Assembly: GCF_006346325.1 (NCBI RefSeq)
Contig: NZ_VDYR01000001.1
Span: 558,001-622,000 of the forward strand
DNA: 64,000 nucleotides
DNA from: Sphingomonas japonica
Lineage (GTDB): Bacteria > Pseudomonadota > Alphaproteobacteria > Sphingomonadales > Sphingomonadaceae
Direction of reading: 5' to 3'
Positions 48,298 through 58,573 of this stretch are shown in pieces. Position numbers and translations under genes: made by a program. Numbering within the stretch: position 1 is the stretch's first letter; each line of letters starts with the position of its first letter. The notes beneath the pieces were generated by a model. It was not told the origin of the DNA. It saw only the letters and a list, made by a program, of their open reading frames with translations, and ran no database searches.

Positions 48298-49010
48298 CGG
48301 TCGTCCCCGATATTCCAAGGCTCCAGGCCCGGCGCCGTATTATCCTGTTCGCGGGGCTAGGCATAGCCGCTTACCTGATCGCGATGGTCTGGACGATGCC
48401 GGCCGGAGTATTCCTGAAAAACCGTCAGTGGCGCAGCGGCATCGCCGGCACGATCTGGAACGGCGAAGTCGGCATCGCCGGCGGCACCGTCGTCGAGTGG
48501 CGATGGGCGCCGCTGCGTTCGATCACCAGCCTGGGCTTTGCGGTCGACTGGACGGCAACCGGCGCGGACACCGCGATGGGCGGCCGCGCGCTGATCAAGC
48601 CGGGGCGGGTGGTCGTCGAGAATGTCAGCGGGTCGATGGACGCGGGGATGCTCGCAGCGCTCGCGCCATCGCTGCCCTTCACCTGCGCCCTGACGATGCA
48701 GGTCGAAGCGCCGCTGTTCGCATCGGGTGGAGGCGCGGCGATCGACGGCACCGCGACGACCGATCCCGGCACCTGCACGACAAAGGCAGGCAATGTCGCC
48801 ACGGCGGTCGGCCCGTTGCTGATCGCATCGGAAAAGATCGGCACCGAAAGCCGCATCCGCGTCGCCCCCGCGACCATGCGCCGCCAGACGCTGATCGATG
48901 CGCGGCTCAGCGAGGGCGGGGCGCTGAGCGTGACGCTGACCGGGGACGGCGCACGCGCCCTGCCGTTCATCGGCCTGCCGGCGGGGGCGGCGATCGAACT
49001 GGAGCTGTGA
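48279..49010 (+). CDS. gspN: Type II secretion system protein GspN
   Basis: A 243-residue single-pass protein: cytoplasmic start MHRVDSPVVPDIPRLQARRR, one membrane span (IILFAGLGIAAYLIAMVWTMPAG), then a periplasmic domain with the GspN-type QWRSGIAGTIWNGEVGIAGGTVVEWRWAPLRS and LTGDGARALPFIGLPAGAAIELEL end. GspN is an accessory of type II secretion. It runs divergently from the binding-fold gene with about 19 bases of overlapping starts. Confidence 0.82.
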   Translation: MHRVDSPVVPDIPRLQARRRIILFAGLGIAAYLIAMVWTMPAGVFLKNRQWRSGIAGTIWNGEVGIAGGTVVEWRWAPLRSITSLGFAVDWTATGADTAMGGRALIKPGRVVVENVSGSMDAGMLAALAPSLPFTCALTMQVEAPLFASGGGAAIDGTATTDPGTCTTKAGNVATAVGPLLIASEKIGTESRIRVAPATMRRQTLIDARLSEGGALSVTLTGDGARALPFIGLPAGAAIELEL

Positions 49011-49092
49011 GGGGCGGCGGGGCGCTGTGCTAAGCTGTGGATAAGCCAGCGGCAGGGTTTCAATCGTGCCGTCTGCGCCCTACCGTCGCACC

Positions 49093-52000
49093 ATGCCGCA
49101 TTCCGGGTTCGTACCGCTTCGCATCTTCTCGTCCTTCACCATGCTCGACGGCGCGATTGAGCCGAAGGCGATCGCCAAGCATGCCGCGAAGCTGGCCTTT
49201 CCCGCCGCCGGACTGACCGATCGCAACGGCCTTTATGCGGCGATGCCGTTTTCGGACGCGTGCCAGGACAGTGGCGTCCAGCCGATCGTCGGTGCGATGC
49301 TGTCGGTGGCGCGGCCGGGTACGCCGGAGGGCACGCCGCCGCTGCTCGATTGGCTGGCGCTCTATGCGCAGGACGAAGCGGGATATCACAATCTGTGCGC
49401 GCTGGTGTCGCAGGCGCATCTCGATCGCCCGATCGAGCAGGATCCGCATGTGACGCTCGATGCACTCGAAGGCCGCAGCGACGGGCTGATCGCATTGACT
49501 GCCGGCGGCGAGGGCGCGCTCGCACGGCTGCTCGCCGATGGGCAGGACGGGCCAGCGGAGGCATATGCCGACCGGCTGACGTCGCTGTTCGCCGACCGCC
49601 TCTACATCGAACTGGTCCGCCGCGACGATCCGGTTGAGACTCGCGCCGAAACCGCGCTGATCGACCTCGCCTATGCCCGCGACCTGCCGCTGGTCGCCAC
49701 CAATCCGTGCTGCTTCGCCGAGGCGACGTTCCACGAGGCGCATGACGCGATGCTGTGCATCGCCGCCTCGAGCTATGTCTCGTCGGAGGACCGCAAGCGC
49801 AGTTCGCCAGAAGCATGGATGAAGCCCGCCGACGAAATGGCCCGGCTGTTCGCCGACCTGCCCGAGGCGGTCGCCAACACGCTGGTCGTGGCACAGCGCT
49901 GCGCGGTCGCGGCACCCAAGCGCAAGCCGATCCTGCCCAGCCTTGCCGGAGATCGCGACGGCGAATCGGCGATGCTGCGACGCGAGGCGACCGACGGGCT
50001 GGTCGATCGATTGTCCAAGATGGCCGCGCTCGATTCCCATGCATCGAACGAGGCGGACCTACGCACCCGTTTTCCCGATTATTTCGCTCGCCTCGATTTC
50101 GAACTCGACGTCATCATCCAGATGGGCTTTCCCGGCTATTTCCTGATCGTCGCCGACTTCATTAAATGGGCCAAGGCGCACGACATTCCGGTCGGTCCCG
50201 GCCGTGGTTCGGGAGCGGGGTCGGTCGTGGCCTGGTCGCTCACCATCACCGATCTCGACCCGATCAAGCTGGGCCTGCTGTTCGAACGCTTCCTCAACCC
50301 CGAGCGCGTGTCGATGCCCGATTTCGACATCGATTTCTGCGAAACCCGGCGCGAGGAGGTGATCCGCTACGTCCAGGGCAAATATGGCCGTGATCACGTC
50401 GCGCAGATCATCACCTTCGGACGGTTGAAGGCGCGCGCGGTGCTCAAGGATACCGGCCGCGTGCTGCAGATGAGCTATGGCCATATCGACCGGCTCGCCA
50501 AGCTGGTGCCCAATCACCCGACCGATCCGTGGACGCTCGATCGCGCGCTCAATGGCGTTAGCGAACTTGCCGCCGAGTACAAGAACGATCCCGCCGTGCG
50601 CCACCTGCTCGACCTGTCGATGCAGCTCGAGGGATTGCCGCGACATTCATCCACTCATGCGGCGGGCGTGGTGATCGGCGATCGTCCGCTCGCCGAATTG
50701 GTGCCGCTGTATCGCGACCCGCGCTCCGACATGCCGGTCACCCAGTTCGACATGAAATATGTCGAGGGCGCGGGGCTGGTGAAGTTCGACTTCCTGGGCC
50801 TCAAGACGCTGTCGGTACTCAAGCGCGCGGTGGAGTTGCTCGCGAGGCGCGGCGTGACGGTCGATCTCGATGCGCTCGAATGGGACGACGAGGGTGTGTA
50901 TGCGCTGCTCCAGCGCGGCGACACGGTCGGCGTGTTCCAGCTCGAATCCGAAGGCATGCGACGCACGCTGGCGGCAGTTCGGCCATCGAACTTCGGCGAC
51001 ATCATCGCGCTCGTCTCGCTCTATCGCCCGGGGCCGATGGACAACATCCCGATGTTCGGCGCGCGCAAGAACGGGCGCGAACCGGTGGAGTATCCGCACC
51101 CGCTGCTCGAGCCGATCCTGTCCGAAACCTACGGCATCTTCGTCTATCAGGAACAGGTGATGCAGGCCGCGCAGGTGCTGGCCGGCTATTCGCTGGGCGG
51201 CGCCGATTTGCTGCGCCGCGCGATGGGCAAGAAGGTCAAGGCGGAGATGGACGCACAGCGCGCGATCTTCGTTGCAGGTTGCGCCGAGCACCACGCGATC
51301 CCGGAGGGTAAGGCCAACGAACTGTTCGATTTGATCGACAAGTTCGCTGGCTATGGCTTCAACAAGTCGCACGCCGCCGCCTATGCGCTGCTGGCGTACC
51401 AGACCGCGTGGCTGAAGGCGCATTACCCGCATGAATTCTATGCTGCGTCGATGTGTTTCGACCTTGCCCAGACCGACAAGCTGGCGATCTTCGTCGATGA
51501 TATGAAGCGGCTGGGCACCCAGTGCCTGCCGCCCGACGTCAACGCTAGTGAAGCCGAATTCACCGTCCAGCCGCACGGCGAGGGGCTGGCGGTGCGCTAC
51601 GCGCTGGCGGCGCTGAAGGGGGTGGGCGGCCGTGCGATGGAGCTGATCGTCGCCGAGCGCGAGGCGAACGGCGAATTCACCTCGCTCGACGACATCGCCA
51701 TTCGCGTCGATCCGCGCCTGCTCAACAAGCGCCAGGTCGAGACGCTGGCGGCGGGCGGTGCGTTCGATGCGATCGAGCCGAACCGCGCCGGGGTCCACGC
51801 CGCCGCCGAGACGATCCTGGCGGTGGCGCAGCGCACCCATGCCGGCAAGACCAGTGGGCAGGGCGGGCTGTTCGGAGACGCCGAACCGGTCGGCAACGCG
51901 ATCCAGCTGCCCCGAAACGCCCGATGGACGCTGACCGAAGCGATCCACGCCGAGCGCGAGGCGTTTGGCTTCTATTTCTCGGCGCATCCGCTCGATCGCT

Positions 52001-52593
52001 ACGCCCATCTCGCCAAGAGCCATTCGGCGCGCGCGATCGCGGCGCTGGGTCAGGCGCATATTCCCGATGGCGAGCGCGCCGGGGCGATGCTGTCGGCACT
52101 GGTCGAGGATGCCCGCTGGCGCACATCGGCGCGCGGACGGCGATACATGATGCTCACCCTATCGGATTCGTCGGGTCAGGTGGTCGCGACCTGCTTCGAC
52201 GACGATGTCGCCAAGGATCTTGAGGAGGCGTCGCGCGCAGGCGGCTGCGGCCTGCTGACGGTCGAACTCGATCGCCGCCCGGGCGAAGACGCGCCGCGCG
52301 TCACCGTCAAGCGCATCCAGCCGTTCGAGGCGCTCGCCAGCACGACCCGGCTGCTGCTGACCTGCTGGGTCACCGAACCGGCGGCGATCGCGTCGCTTGC
52401 CTTGCTGGTTGGCACCGAGCGCGGCGGTCGCGGGCAGATCCGCGTGATGGCAGTGCTGCCCGGAGGCGGGGAGGCGCAGGTCGAACTGGGCGCCGACTTC
52501 CGGCTGGACGGCGAACTGATCGAGCGCATCGAGGCGATTGCCGGGGTGAACCGGGTTGACCTGATGAGCCCCAAGGTCGCGTTGGCCGGGTAA
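49093..52593 (+). CDS. dnaE: DNA polymerase III subunit alpha
   Basis: Catalytic replicase subunit, 1166 residues from ATG 49093 (MPHSGFVPLRIFSSF; a GTG nine codons upstream is less likely). The PHP domain is at the N-terminus, the polymerase core has the catalytic Asp motif PDFDIDFCETRREEVIRYV (near residue 410), the thumb/tower region and SHAAAYALLAYQTAWLKAHYPHEFYAASM, then the OB-fold (about 950-1050). The first PHP metal motif reads RIFSSFTM instead of the usual RxHS, so the PHP site lacks its first His, consistent with loss of the ancestral proofreading metal site. Confidence 0.96.
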   Translation: MPHSGFVPLRIFSSFTMLDGAIEPKAIAKHAAKLAFPAAGLTDRNGLYAAMPFSDACQDSGVQPIVGAMLSVARPGTPEGTPPLLDWLALYAQDEAGYHNLCALVSQAHLDRPIEQDPHVTLDALEGRSDGLIALTAGGEGALARLLADGQDGPAEAYADRLTSLFADRLYIELVRRDDPVETRAETALIDLAYARDLPLVATNPCCFAEATFHEAHDAMLCIAASSYVSSEDRKRSSPEAWMKPADEMARLFADLPEAVANTLVVAQRCAVAAPKRKPILPSLAGDRDGESAMLRREATDGLVDRLSKMAALDSHASNEADLRTRFPDYFARLDFELDVIIQMGFPGYFLIVADFIKWAKAHDIPVGPGRGSGAGSVVAWSLTITDLDPIKLGLLFERFLNPERVSMPDFDIDFCETRREEVIRYVQGKYGRDHVAQIITFGRLKARAVLKDTGRVLQMSYGHIDRLAKLVPNHPTDPWTLDRALNGVSELAAEYKNDPAVRHLLDLSMQLEGLPRHSSTHAAGVVIGDRPLAELVPLYRDPRSDMPVTQFDMKYVEGAGLVKFDFLGLKTLSVLKRAVELLARRGVTVDLDALEWDDEGVYALLQRGDTVGVFQLESEGMRRTLAAVRPSNFGDIIALVSLYRPGPMDNIPMFGARKNGREPVEYPHPLLEPILSETYGIFVYQEQVMQAAQVLAGYSLGGADLLRRAMGKKVKAEMDAQRAIFVAGCAEHHAIPEGKANELFDLIDKFAGYGFNKSHAAAYALLAYQTAWLKAHYPHEFYAASMCFDLAQTDKLAIFVDDMKRLGTQCLPPDVNASEAEFTVQPHGEGLAVRYALAALKGVGGRAMELIVAEREANGEFTSLDDIAIRVDPRLLNKRQVETLAAGGAFDAIEPNRAGVHAAAETILAVAQRTHAGKTSGQGGLFGDAEPVGNAIQLPRNARWTLTEAIHAEREAFGFYFSAHPLDRYAHLAKSHSARAIAALGQAHIPDGERAGAMLSALVEDARWRTSARGRRYMMLTLSDSSGQVVATCFDDDVAKDLEEASRAGGCGLLTVELDRRPGEDAPRVTVKRIQPFEALASTTRLLLTCWVTEPAAIASLALLVGTERGGRGQIRVMAVLPGGGEAQVELGADFRLDGELIERIEAIAGVNRVDLMSPKVALAG

Positions 52594-52710
52594 GGGTCGC
52601 TTCCGCCCGGACATCGGTCGCTCGGAAACATTCGGTAACATCCCGCCACTGGACCACGCCGCCAATCGCGATACACTCCCCGACAAATCAGAATGTCGGG
52701 AGAGCGTGCG

Positions 52711-54303
<1,593 letters not shown>

Positions 54304-54394
54304 GCGGTCTACGCCAATTCGCGGCGCCGAAGGTTTACGAGCCGATTAACCAAATAGCTTGATTGCGGGCCGATTGTGGCCCTAAAGTCGCGCC

Positions 54395-54706
54395 ATGTCG
54401 CATCTCGCCACCGTCACCGGAACGCTGCGCCGCGCCGGGCTGCCTGCGCTCGCCATCATCGTGATGGGCTTTTTCGTCTATTCTGCGGTTGTCGGCCCCA
54501 ATGGCGTGATCGCCTACCGCGATTATCATCGTCAGCTTGACGCCAAGAATCAGCAGTTCGCGGCGCTCGACCAACAGCGTGCCGAACTGCGCAATCGCGT
54601 GGCGCAGATCGATCCGCGCCACGCCAATCCCGATATGGTCGACGAACTGGTGCGCAAGGAGCTCAACGTCGTCCATCCCGACGAGGTCATCGTTCCGCTC
54701 GATTGA
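54395..54706 (+). CDS. ftsB: Septum formation initiator FtsB-like (DivIC family)
   Basis: A 103-residue bitopic protein with one membrane segment (GLPALAIIVMGFFVYSAVV, residues about 14-33) and a short periplasmic coiled coil (YHRQLDAKNQQFAALDQQRAELRNRVAQI), then HANPDMVDELVRKELNVVHPDEVIVPL, the pattern of FtsB/DivIC. In Alphaproteobacteria this gene typically precedes pdhA, as here. It would link FtsQ and FtsL at the division site. Confidence 0.88.
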   Translation: MSHLATVTGTLRRAGLPALAIIVMGFFVYSAVVGPNGVIAYRDYHRQLDAKNQQFAALDQQRAELRNRVAQIDPRHANPDMVDELVRKELNVVHPDEVIVPLD

Positions 54707-54815
54707 TGCTGGACCCGTCAGGCCCTCGCGGCGTTGACGTTGCACCGGGGTTGATTGTGCGCTTATAGCCCCGGCAGACCATTCCTCCCCCTTACGGAAA
54801 CGGAGAGTATCGCCC

Positions 54816-55868
54816 GTGGCCAAGACACCGGCTCGCACCGAATCGACCCCGCCGCCCGCCATTCCCAATCGCGAACGGCCGGCCGAACCGACCCGGTACG
54901 AAGCGGGCAAGGACGAACTGCTCGACCTGTACAAGCAGATGCTGCTGATCCGCCGCTTCGAGGAGAAGGCGGGGCAGCTGTACGGGCTGGGCCTGATCGG
55001 AGGGTTCTGCCACCTGTATATCGGGCAGGAAGCGGTTGCGGTCGGGCTGCAATCGGCGCTGGAGGTGGGCAAGGACAGCGTCATCACCGGCTATCGCGAT
55101 CACGGCCACATGCTCGCTTACGGCATCGATCCCAAGGTGATCATGGCCGAGCTGACCGGGCGCCAGGCCGGAATTTCCAAGGGCAAGGGCGGGTCGATGC
55201 ACATGTTCTCGACCGAGCACAAGTTCTTCGGCGGGCACGGCATCGTCGGCGCGCAGGTGTCGCTCGGCGCGGGGCTCGCCTTCCAGCATAAGTACAAGGA
55301 CGATGGCGGCGTCTGCCTCGCCTATTTCGGTGACGGCGCGGCGAACCAGGGCCAGGTCTACGAAGCGTTCAATATGGCCGAGTTGTGGAAGCTGCCGATC
55401 ATCTTCGTGATCGAGAACAACCAGTACGCGATGGGCACGTCGGTCAACCGATCGAGTGCCGAGGATCAGCTCTACAAGCGCGGCGAGAGCTTCCGCATTC
55501 CCGGTATCCAGGTCGACGGCATGGACGTGCTGGCGTGCCGCGGCGCTGCCGAGACGGCGCTCGAATGGGTACGCGCCGGCAAGGGGCCGGTGATCCTCGA
55601 GATGAAGACCTATCGCTATCGCGGCCATTCGATGTCCGACCCGGCCAAGTACCGTTCGCGCGACGAGGTCCAGTCGGTCCGCGACAAGTCCGACCCGATC
55701 GAAGCGGCCAAGCGCGAGCTGGAGAAGCTGGGCGTCAAGGAGGACGAGCTCAAGACCATCGAGCAGGCGATCCGCAAGACCGTCAACGAATCCGCCGATT
55801 TTGCCGAGAACGCGCCCGAGCCCGAGGCGCCCGAACTATACACCGACGTGCTGGTGGAGACCTATTGA
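54816..55868 (+). CDS. pdhA: Pyruvate dehydrogenase E1 subunit alpha
   Basis: The thiamine-diphosphate-dependent E1 decarboxylates pyruvate. The 350-residue alpha subunit starts with GTG at 54816 and has the E1-alpha motifs [48 protein letters not shown], the ThDP signature [38 protein letters not shown] (about 172-210) and a phosphorylation-loop-like [16 protein letters not shown]. One base separates it from pdhB. Confidence 0.95.
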   Translation: MAKTPARTESTPPPAIPNRERPAEPTRYEAGKDELLDLYKQMLLIRRFEEKAGQLYGLGLIGGFCHLYIGQEAVAVGLQSALEVGKDSVITGYRDHGHMLAYGIDPKVIMAELTGRQAGISKGKGGSMHMFSTEHKFFGGHGIVGAQVSLGAGLAFQHKYKDDGGVCLAYFGDGAANQGQVYEAFNMAELWKLPIIFVIENNQYAMGTSVNRSSAEDQLYKRGESFRIPGIQVDGMDVLACRGAAETALEWVRAGKGPVILEMKTYRYRGHSMSDPAKYRSRDEVQSVRDKSDPIEAAKRELEKLGVKEDELKTIEQAIRKTVNESADFAENAPEPEAPELYTDVLVETY

Positions 55869-55869
55869 G

Positions 55870-57312
55870 ATGGCGATCGAACTGAAGATGCCGGCGCTGT
55901 CGCCCACGATGGAAGAAGGCACCTTGGCCAAGTGGCTGGTCAAGGAAGGCGACACGGTCAAGTCGGGCGACATCATGGCCGAGATCGAGACCGACAAGGC
56001 GACGATGGAGTTCGAGGCGGTCGATGAAGGCACGATCGCCAAGATCGTGATCGACGAAGGCACAGACAATGTGAAGGTCGGTGCCGTGATCGCGCTGCTC
56101 GCCGAAGAAGGCGAGGACGTCGCTGTCGCAGCATCGGGTGGCGGGAGCGCCGCTCGCGCAGGCGATGCCGCCGCTGCTCAGCCCAAGGAGGAGACCCGTA
56201 ACGACGACGACAAGCCGTCGACCCCCGAAGGCACCACGCCGCAGCACGCCGAAACCGGGGCACGGCAGATGTTCGACGCCGCCGAAAATGCCGGCAAGCG
56301 CGATCCCGAAATCCCCGCCGGTACCGAGATGGTCAAGACCACCGTACGCGAGGCGCTGCGCGACGCGATGGCGGAGGAGATGCGGGCCGACGACCGCGTG
56401 TTCGTGATGGGCGAGGAAGTCGCAGAATATCAGGGCGCCTATAAGGTAACGCAGGGCCTGCTCGAGGAGTTCGGCGCCAAGCGCGTGATCGATACGCCGA
56501 TCACCGAATATGGTTTTGCCGGGATCGGCACCGGGGCGGCGATGGGCGGCCTGCGCCCGATCGTCGAATTCATGACGTTCAACTTCGCGATGCAGGCGAT
56601 CGACCACATCATCAACTCTGCGGCCAAGACCAATTATATGTCCGGCGGCCAGATGCGGTGCCCGATCGTATTCCGCGGCCCCAATGGCGCGGCGTCACGC
56701 GTCGGCGCGCAGCACAGCCAGAACTACGGTCCCTGGTATGCCAGCGTTCCCGGGCTGATCGTGATCGCGCCCTATGACGCGAGCGATGCCAAGGGGCTGC
56801 TCAAGGCGGCGATCCGCAGCGAGGACCCAGTCGTGTTCCTCGAGAACGAGCTCATGTACGGGCGCAGCTTCGACGTGCCCAAGCTCGACGACCATGTCCT
56901 GCCGATCGGCAAGGCGCGGATCATGCGCGAGGGCAAGGACGTCACCATCGTCAGCTATTCGATCGGCGTCGGCCTCGCGCTCGAAGCTGCCGAGAAACTG
57001 ACGGGCGAGGGCATCGAGGCGGAAGTCATCGACCTGCGCACGCTGCGCCCGCTCGACCGCGAAACGGTGCTGGCCAGCCTCAAGAAGACCAACCGCATCG
57101 TCGTGGCGGAGGAAGGCTGGCCAACCTGCTCGATCGCCTCGGAGATCGCGGCGTTCGTGATGGAGGACGGCTTCGACGACCTCGACGCACCGGTTCTGCG
57201 CGTCACCAACGAGGACGTGCCGCTGCCCTATGCGGCGAACCTCGAGAAGTTGGCGCTGATCGATGCCGACCGGATCGTGGCGGCGGTGAAGAAGGTGACG
57301 TATCGGGCGTAG
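55870..57312 (+). CDS. pdhB: Pyruvate dehydrogenase E1 subunit beta with N-terminal lipoyl domain
   Basis: A 480-residue protein made of a lipoyl domain (residues 1-80, [22 protein letters not shown] ... [14 protein letters not shown] with the lipoylated Lys in TDKAT), a charged Ala/Pro/Asp linker (about 85-150), and the E1-beta catalytic domain ([44 protein letters not shown] onward). The lipoyl-E1beta fusion is a known alphaproteobacterial arrangement. The E2 and E3 genes are not in the window. Confidence 0.95.
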   Translation: MAIELKMPALSPTMEEGTLAKWLVKEGDTVKSGDIMAEIETDKATMEFEAVDEGTIAKIVIDEGTDNVKVGAVIALLAEEGEDVAVAASGGGSAARAGDAAAAQPKEETRNDDDKPSTPEGTTPQHAETGARQMFDAAENAGKRDPEIPAGTEMVKTTVREALRDAMAEEMRADDRVFVMGEEVAEYQGAYKVTQGLLEEFGAKRVIDTPITEYGFAGIGTGAAMGGLRPIVEFMTFNFAMQAIDHIINSAAKTNYMSGGQMRCPIVFRGPNGAASRVGAQHSQNYGPWYASVPGLIVIAPYDASDAKGLLKAAIRSEDPVVFLENELMYGRSFDVPKLDDHVLPIGKARIMREGKDVTIVSYSIGVGLALEAAEKLTGEGIEAEVIDLRTLRPLDRETVLASLKKTNRIVVAEEGWPTCSIASEIAAFVMEDGFDDLDAPVLRVTNEDVPLPYAANLEKLALIDADRIVAAVKKVTYRA

Positions 57313-57332
57313 TCACTAAGTCGGTTCCGCCA

Positions 57333-57992
57333 TTACAGGCCATCAGCTGTGTTGCAGTTTCGCTTGGGCGGAAATCCGTTGACGGAGCTAGGTGACTGAA
57401 AGCTGGTGCTGCGAGCACGAAACATCGCAACGCGGGTAAAGGCAGTGGGCAGATCAAGCCATTCGAATGGCACTCGACTAAAAATCGGCTCATATTCGTA
57501 AGTCACTTGCGCGTGGAACAGAATCTCGTCGAGAGACAGCAGACGATTTTCCGGTAGCGTAGCGAACACCGTATTTTGGGCGCAGCCCAGAACTGCTGCC
57601 GCCGCAACATACTGACCATCGACCCGTTGCCACAGGATACGATTTTCGACGACCCTGTCGTTATTGGCGTCGGTACCGCGTACTGCGGTGATGTAAATGC
57701 GCCCGTCGCGACGGAGGTCGAATGGCTTTGCTGTCAGATCGATCGCTTCGAAGAGGTCGTAGATCTGACGTTCGGTCGCACCGACGCTGCCCGCGCCGCT
57801 TTGTGCAACCAGATCGGCGACCATCGCCGACAATCGCTGTACCCGATTGTTCGCAAGCACGTAATTCGCAGTTTCCAGTCCGGTAAGGACAAATCCCAGA
57901 AACAACGGCAGCGAGAGACCGAACTCGAGAAATGCGGTGCCGCGAACGGAGCCAAGCAGTGCGGTAATGCCGCGCAACAATCTGGTCATCAC
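57333..57992 (-). CDS. TadE-like pilus-associated pseudopilin, second copy
   Basis: A 219-residue protein with the TadE-type N-terminus: RGTAFLEFGLSLPLFLGFVLTGLETANYVLANNRVQRLSAMVADLVAQSG (signal anchor with the central Glu, residues about 18-60). The rest is a periplasmic domain with QVTYEYEPIFSRVPFEWLDLPTAF. Third gene of a tadG-tadE-tadE operon, overlapping the preceding gene by four bases. Stops 20 bases from the convergent pdhB end. Confidence 0.8.
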   Translation of the reverse strand: MMTRLLRGITALLGSVRGTAFLEFGLSLPLFLGFVLTGLETANYVLANNRVQRLSAMVADLVAQSGAGSVGATERQIYDLFEAIDLTAKPFDLRRDGRIYITAVRGTDANNDRVVENRILWQRVDGQYVAAAAVLGCAQNTVFATLPENRLLSLDEILFHAQVTYEYEPIFSRVPFEWLDLPTAFTRVAMFRARSTSFQSPSSVNGFPPKRNCNTADGL

Positions 57993-58573
57993 GGTGTAGC
58001 CCGGCGCACAACGGATTCATTTCGTACGACCGTCGTCGATCGGACGTTGAATGTTTCCTGCATACCCATGAAGTCTACCAAGAAGCCGAACAGAATCCGC
58101 TTCGGATACACTGCAGTATAGCTCACGACATCACCCGGACCACCGAGCTCGCCGGCAATTGGGGTTGAGGGGTCCCACTGGCCGTTAGCATTCCGATCGG
58201 TGAATGATTCGCCCAGATCGTACGTGCCGTTACTGTTGGCATCGTCGAAATATTCGGCGGTCACGCTGCCAAAGTCGCGATACACCGCAGTCTCGATCGC
58301 GATCTCGCTGCCTGGCTGGAGCGGAAACGGGCGCATCGTTTTTCGAATGCTCTCGCGCATTAGGTCAGCACGGTCGCCCTCGCTGGTTTCCAAGCTGGCA
58401 GTGGCCGACCGCGCTGCATCGACGACCGCCCCATCCAGCACCGTTCGAGCGAACACAAGATGGGCAAGCTCGATCGTTCCGCACAGAAGGGTGAACAACG
58501 CGGGGATCAGGATTGCGAACTCCACGGTGGTAACGCCGCGGCGATCGGTCATGAATGGAGAACCAAGCATCAT
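57989..58573 (-). CDS. TadE-like pilus-associated pseudopilin with a calcium-binding-like loop
   Basis: A 194-residue protein with the TadE/TadF signature DRRGVTTVEFAILIPALFTLLCGTIELAHLVFARTVLDGAVVDAARSATA. A middle segment DDANSNGTYDLGESFTDRN plus NANGQWD resembles paired EF-hand/dockerin-like Asp/Asn loops, suggesting calcium binding. Second gene in the operon, overlapping tadG and the second TadE by ATGA-type contacts. Start 58573 or Met at 58552. Confidence 0.83.
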   Translation of the reverse strand: MMLGSPFMTDRRGVTTVEFAILIPALFTLLCGTIELAHLVFARTVLDGAVVDAARSATASLETSEGDRADLMRESIRKTMRPFPLQPGSEIAIETAVYRDFGSVTAEYFDDANSNGTYDLGESFTDRNANGQWDPSTPIAGELGGPGDVVSYTAVYPKRILFGFLVDFMGMQETFNVRSTTVVRNESVVRRATP

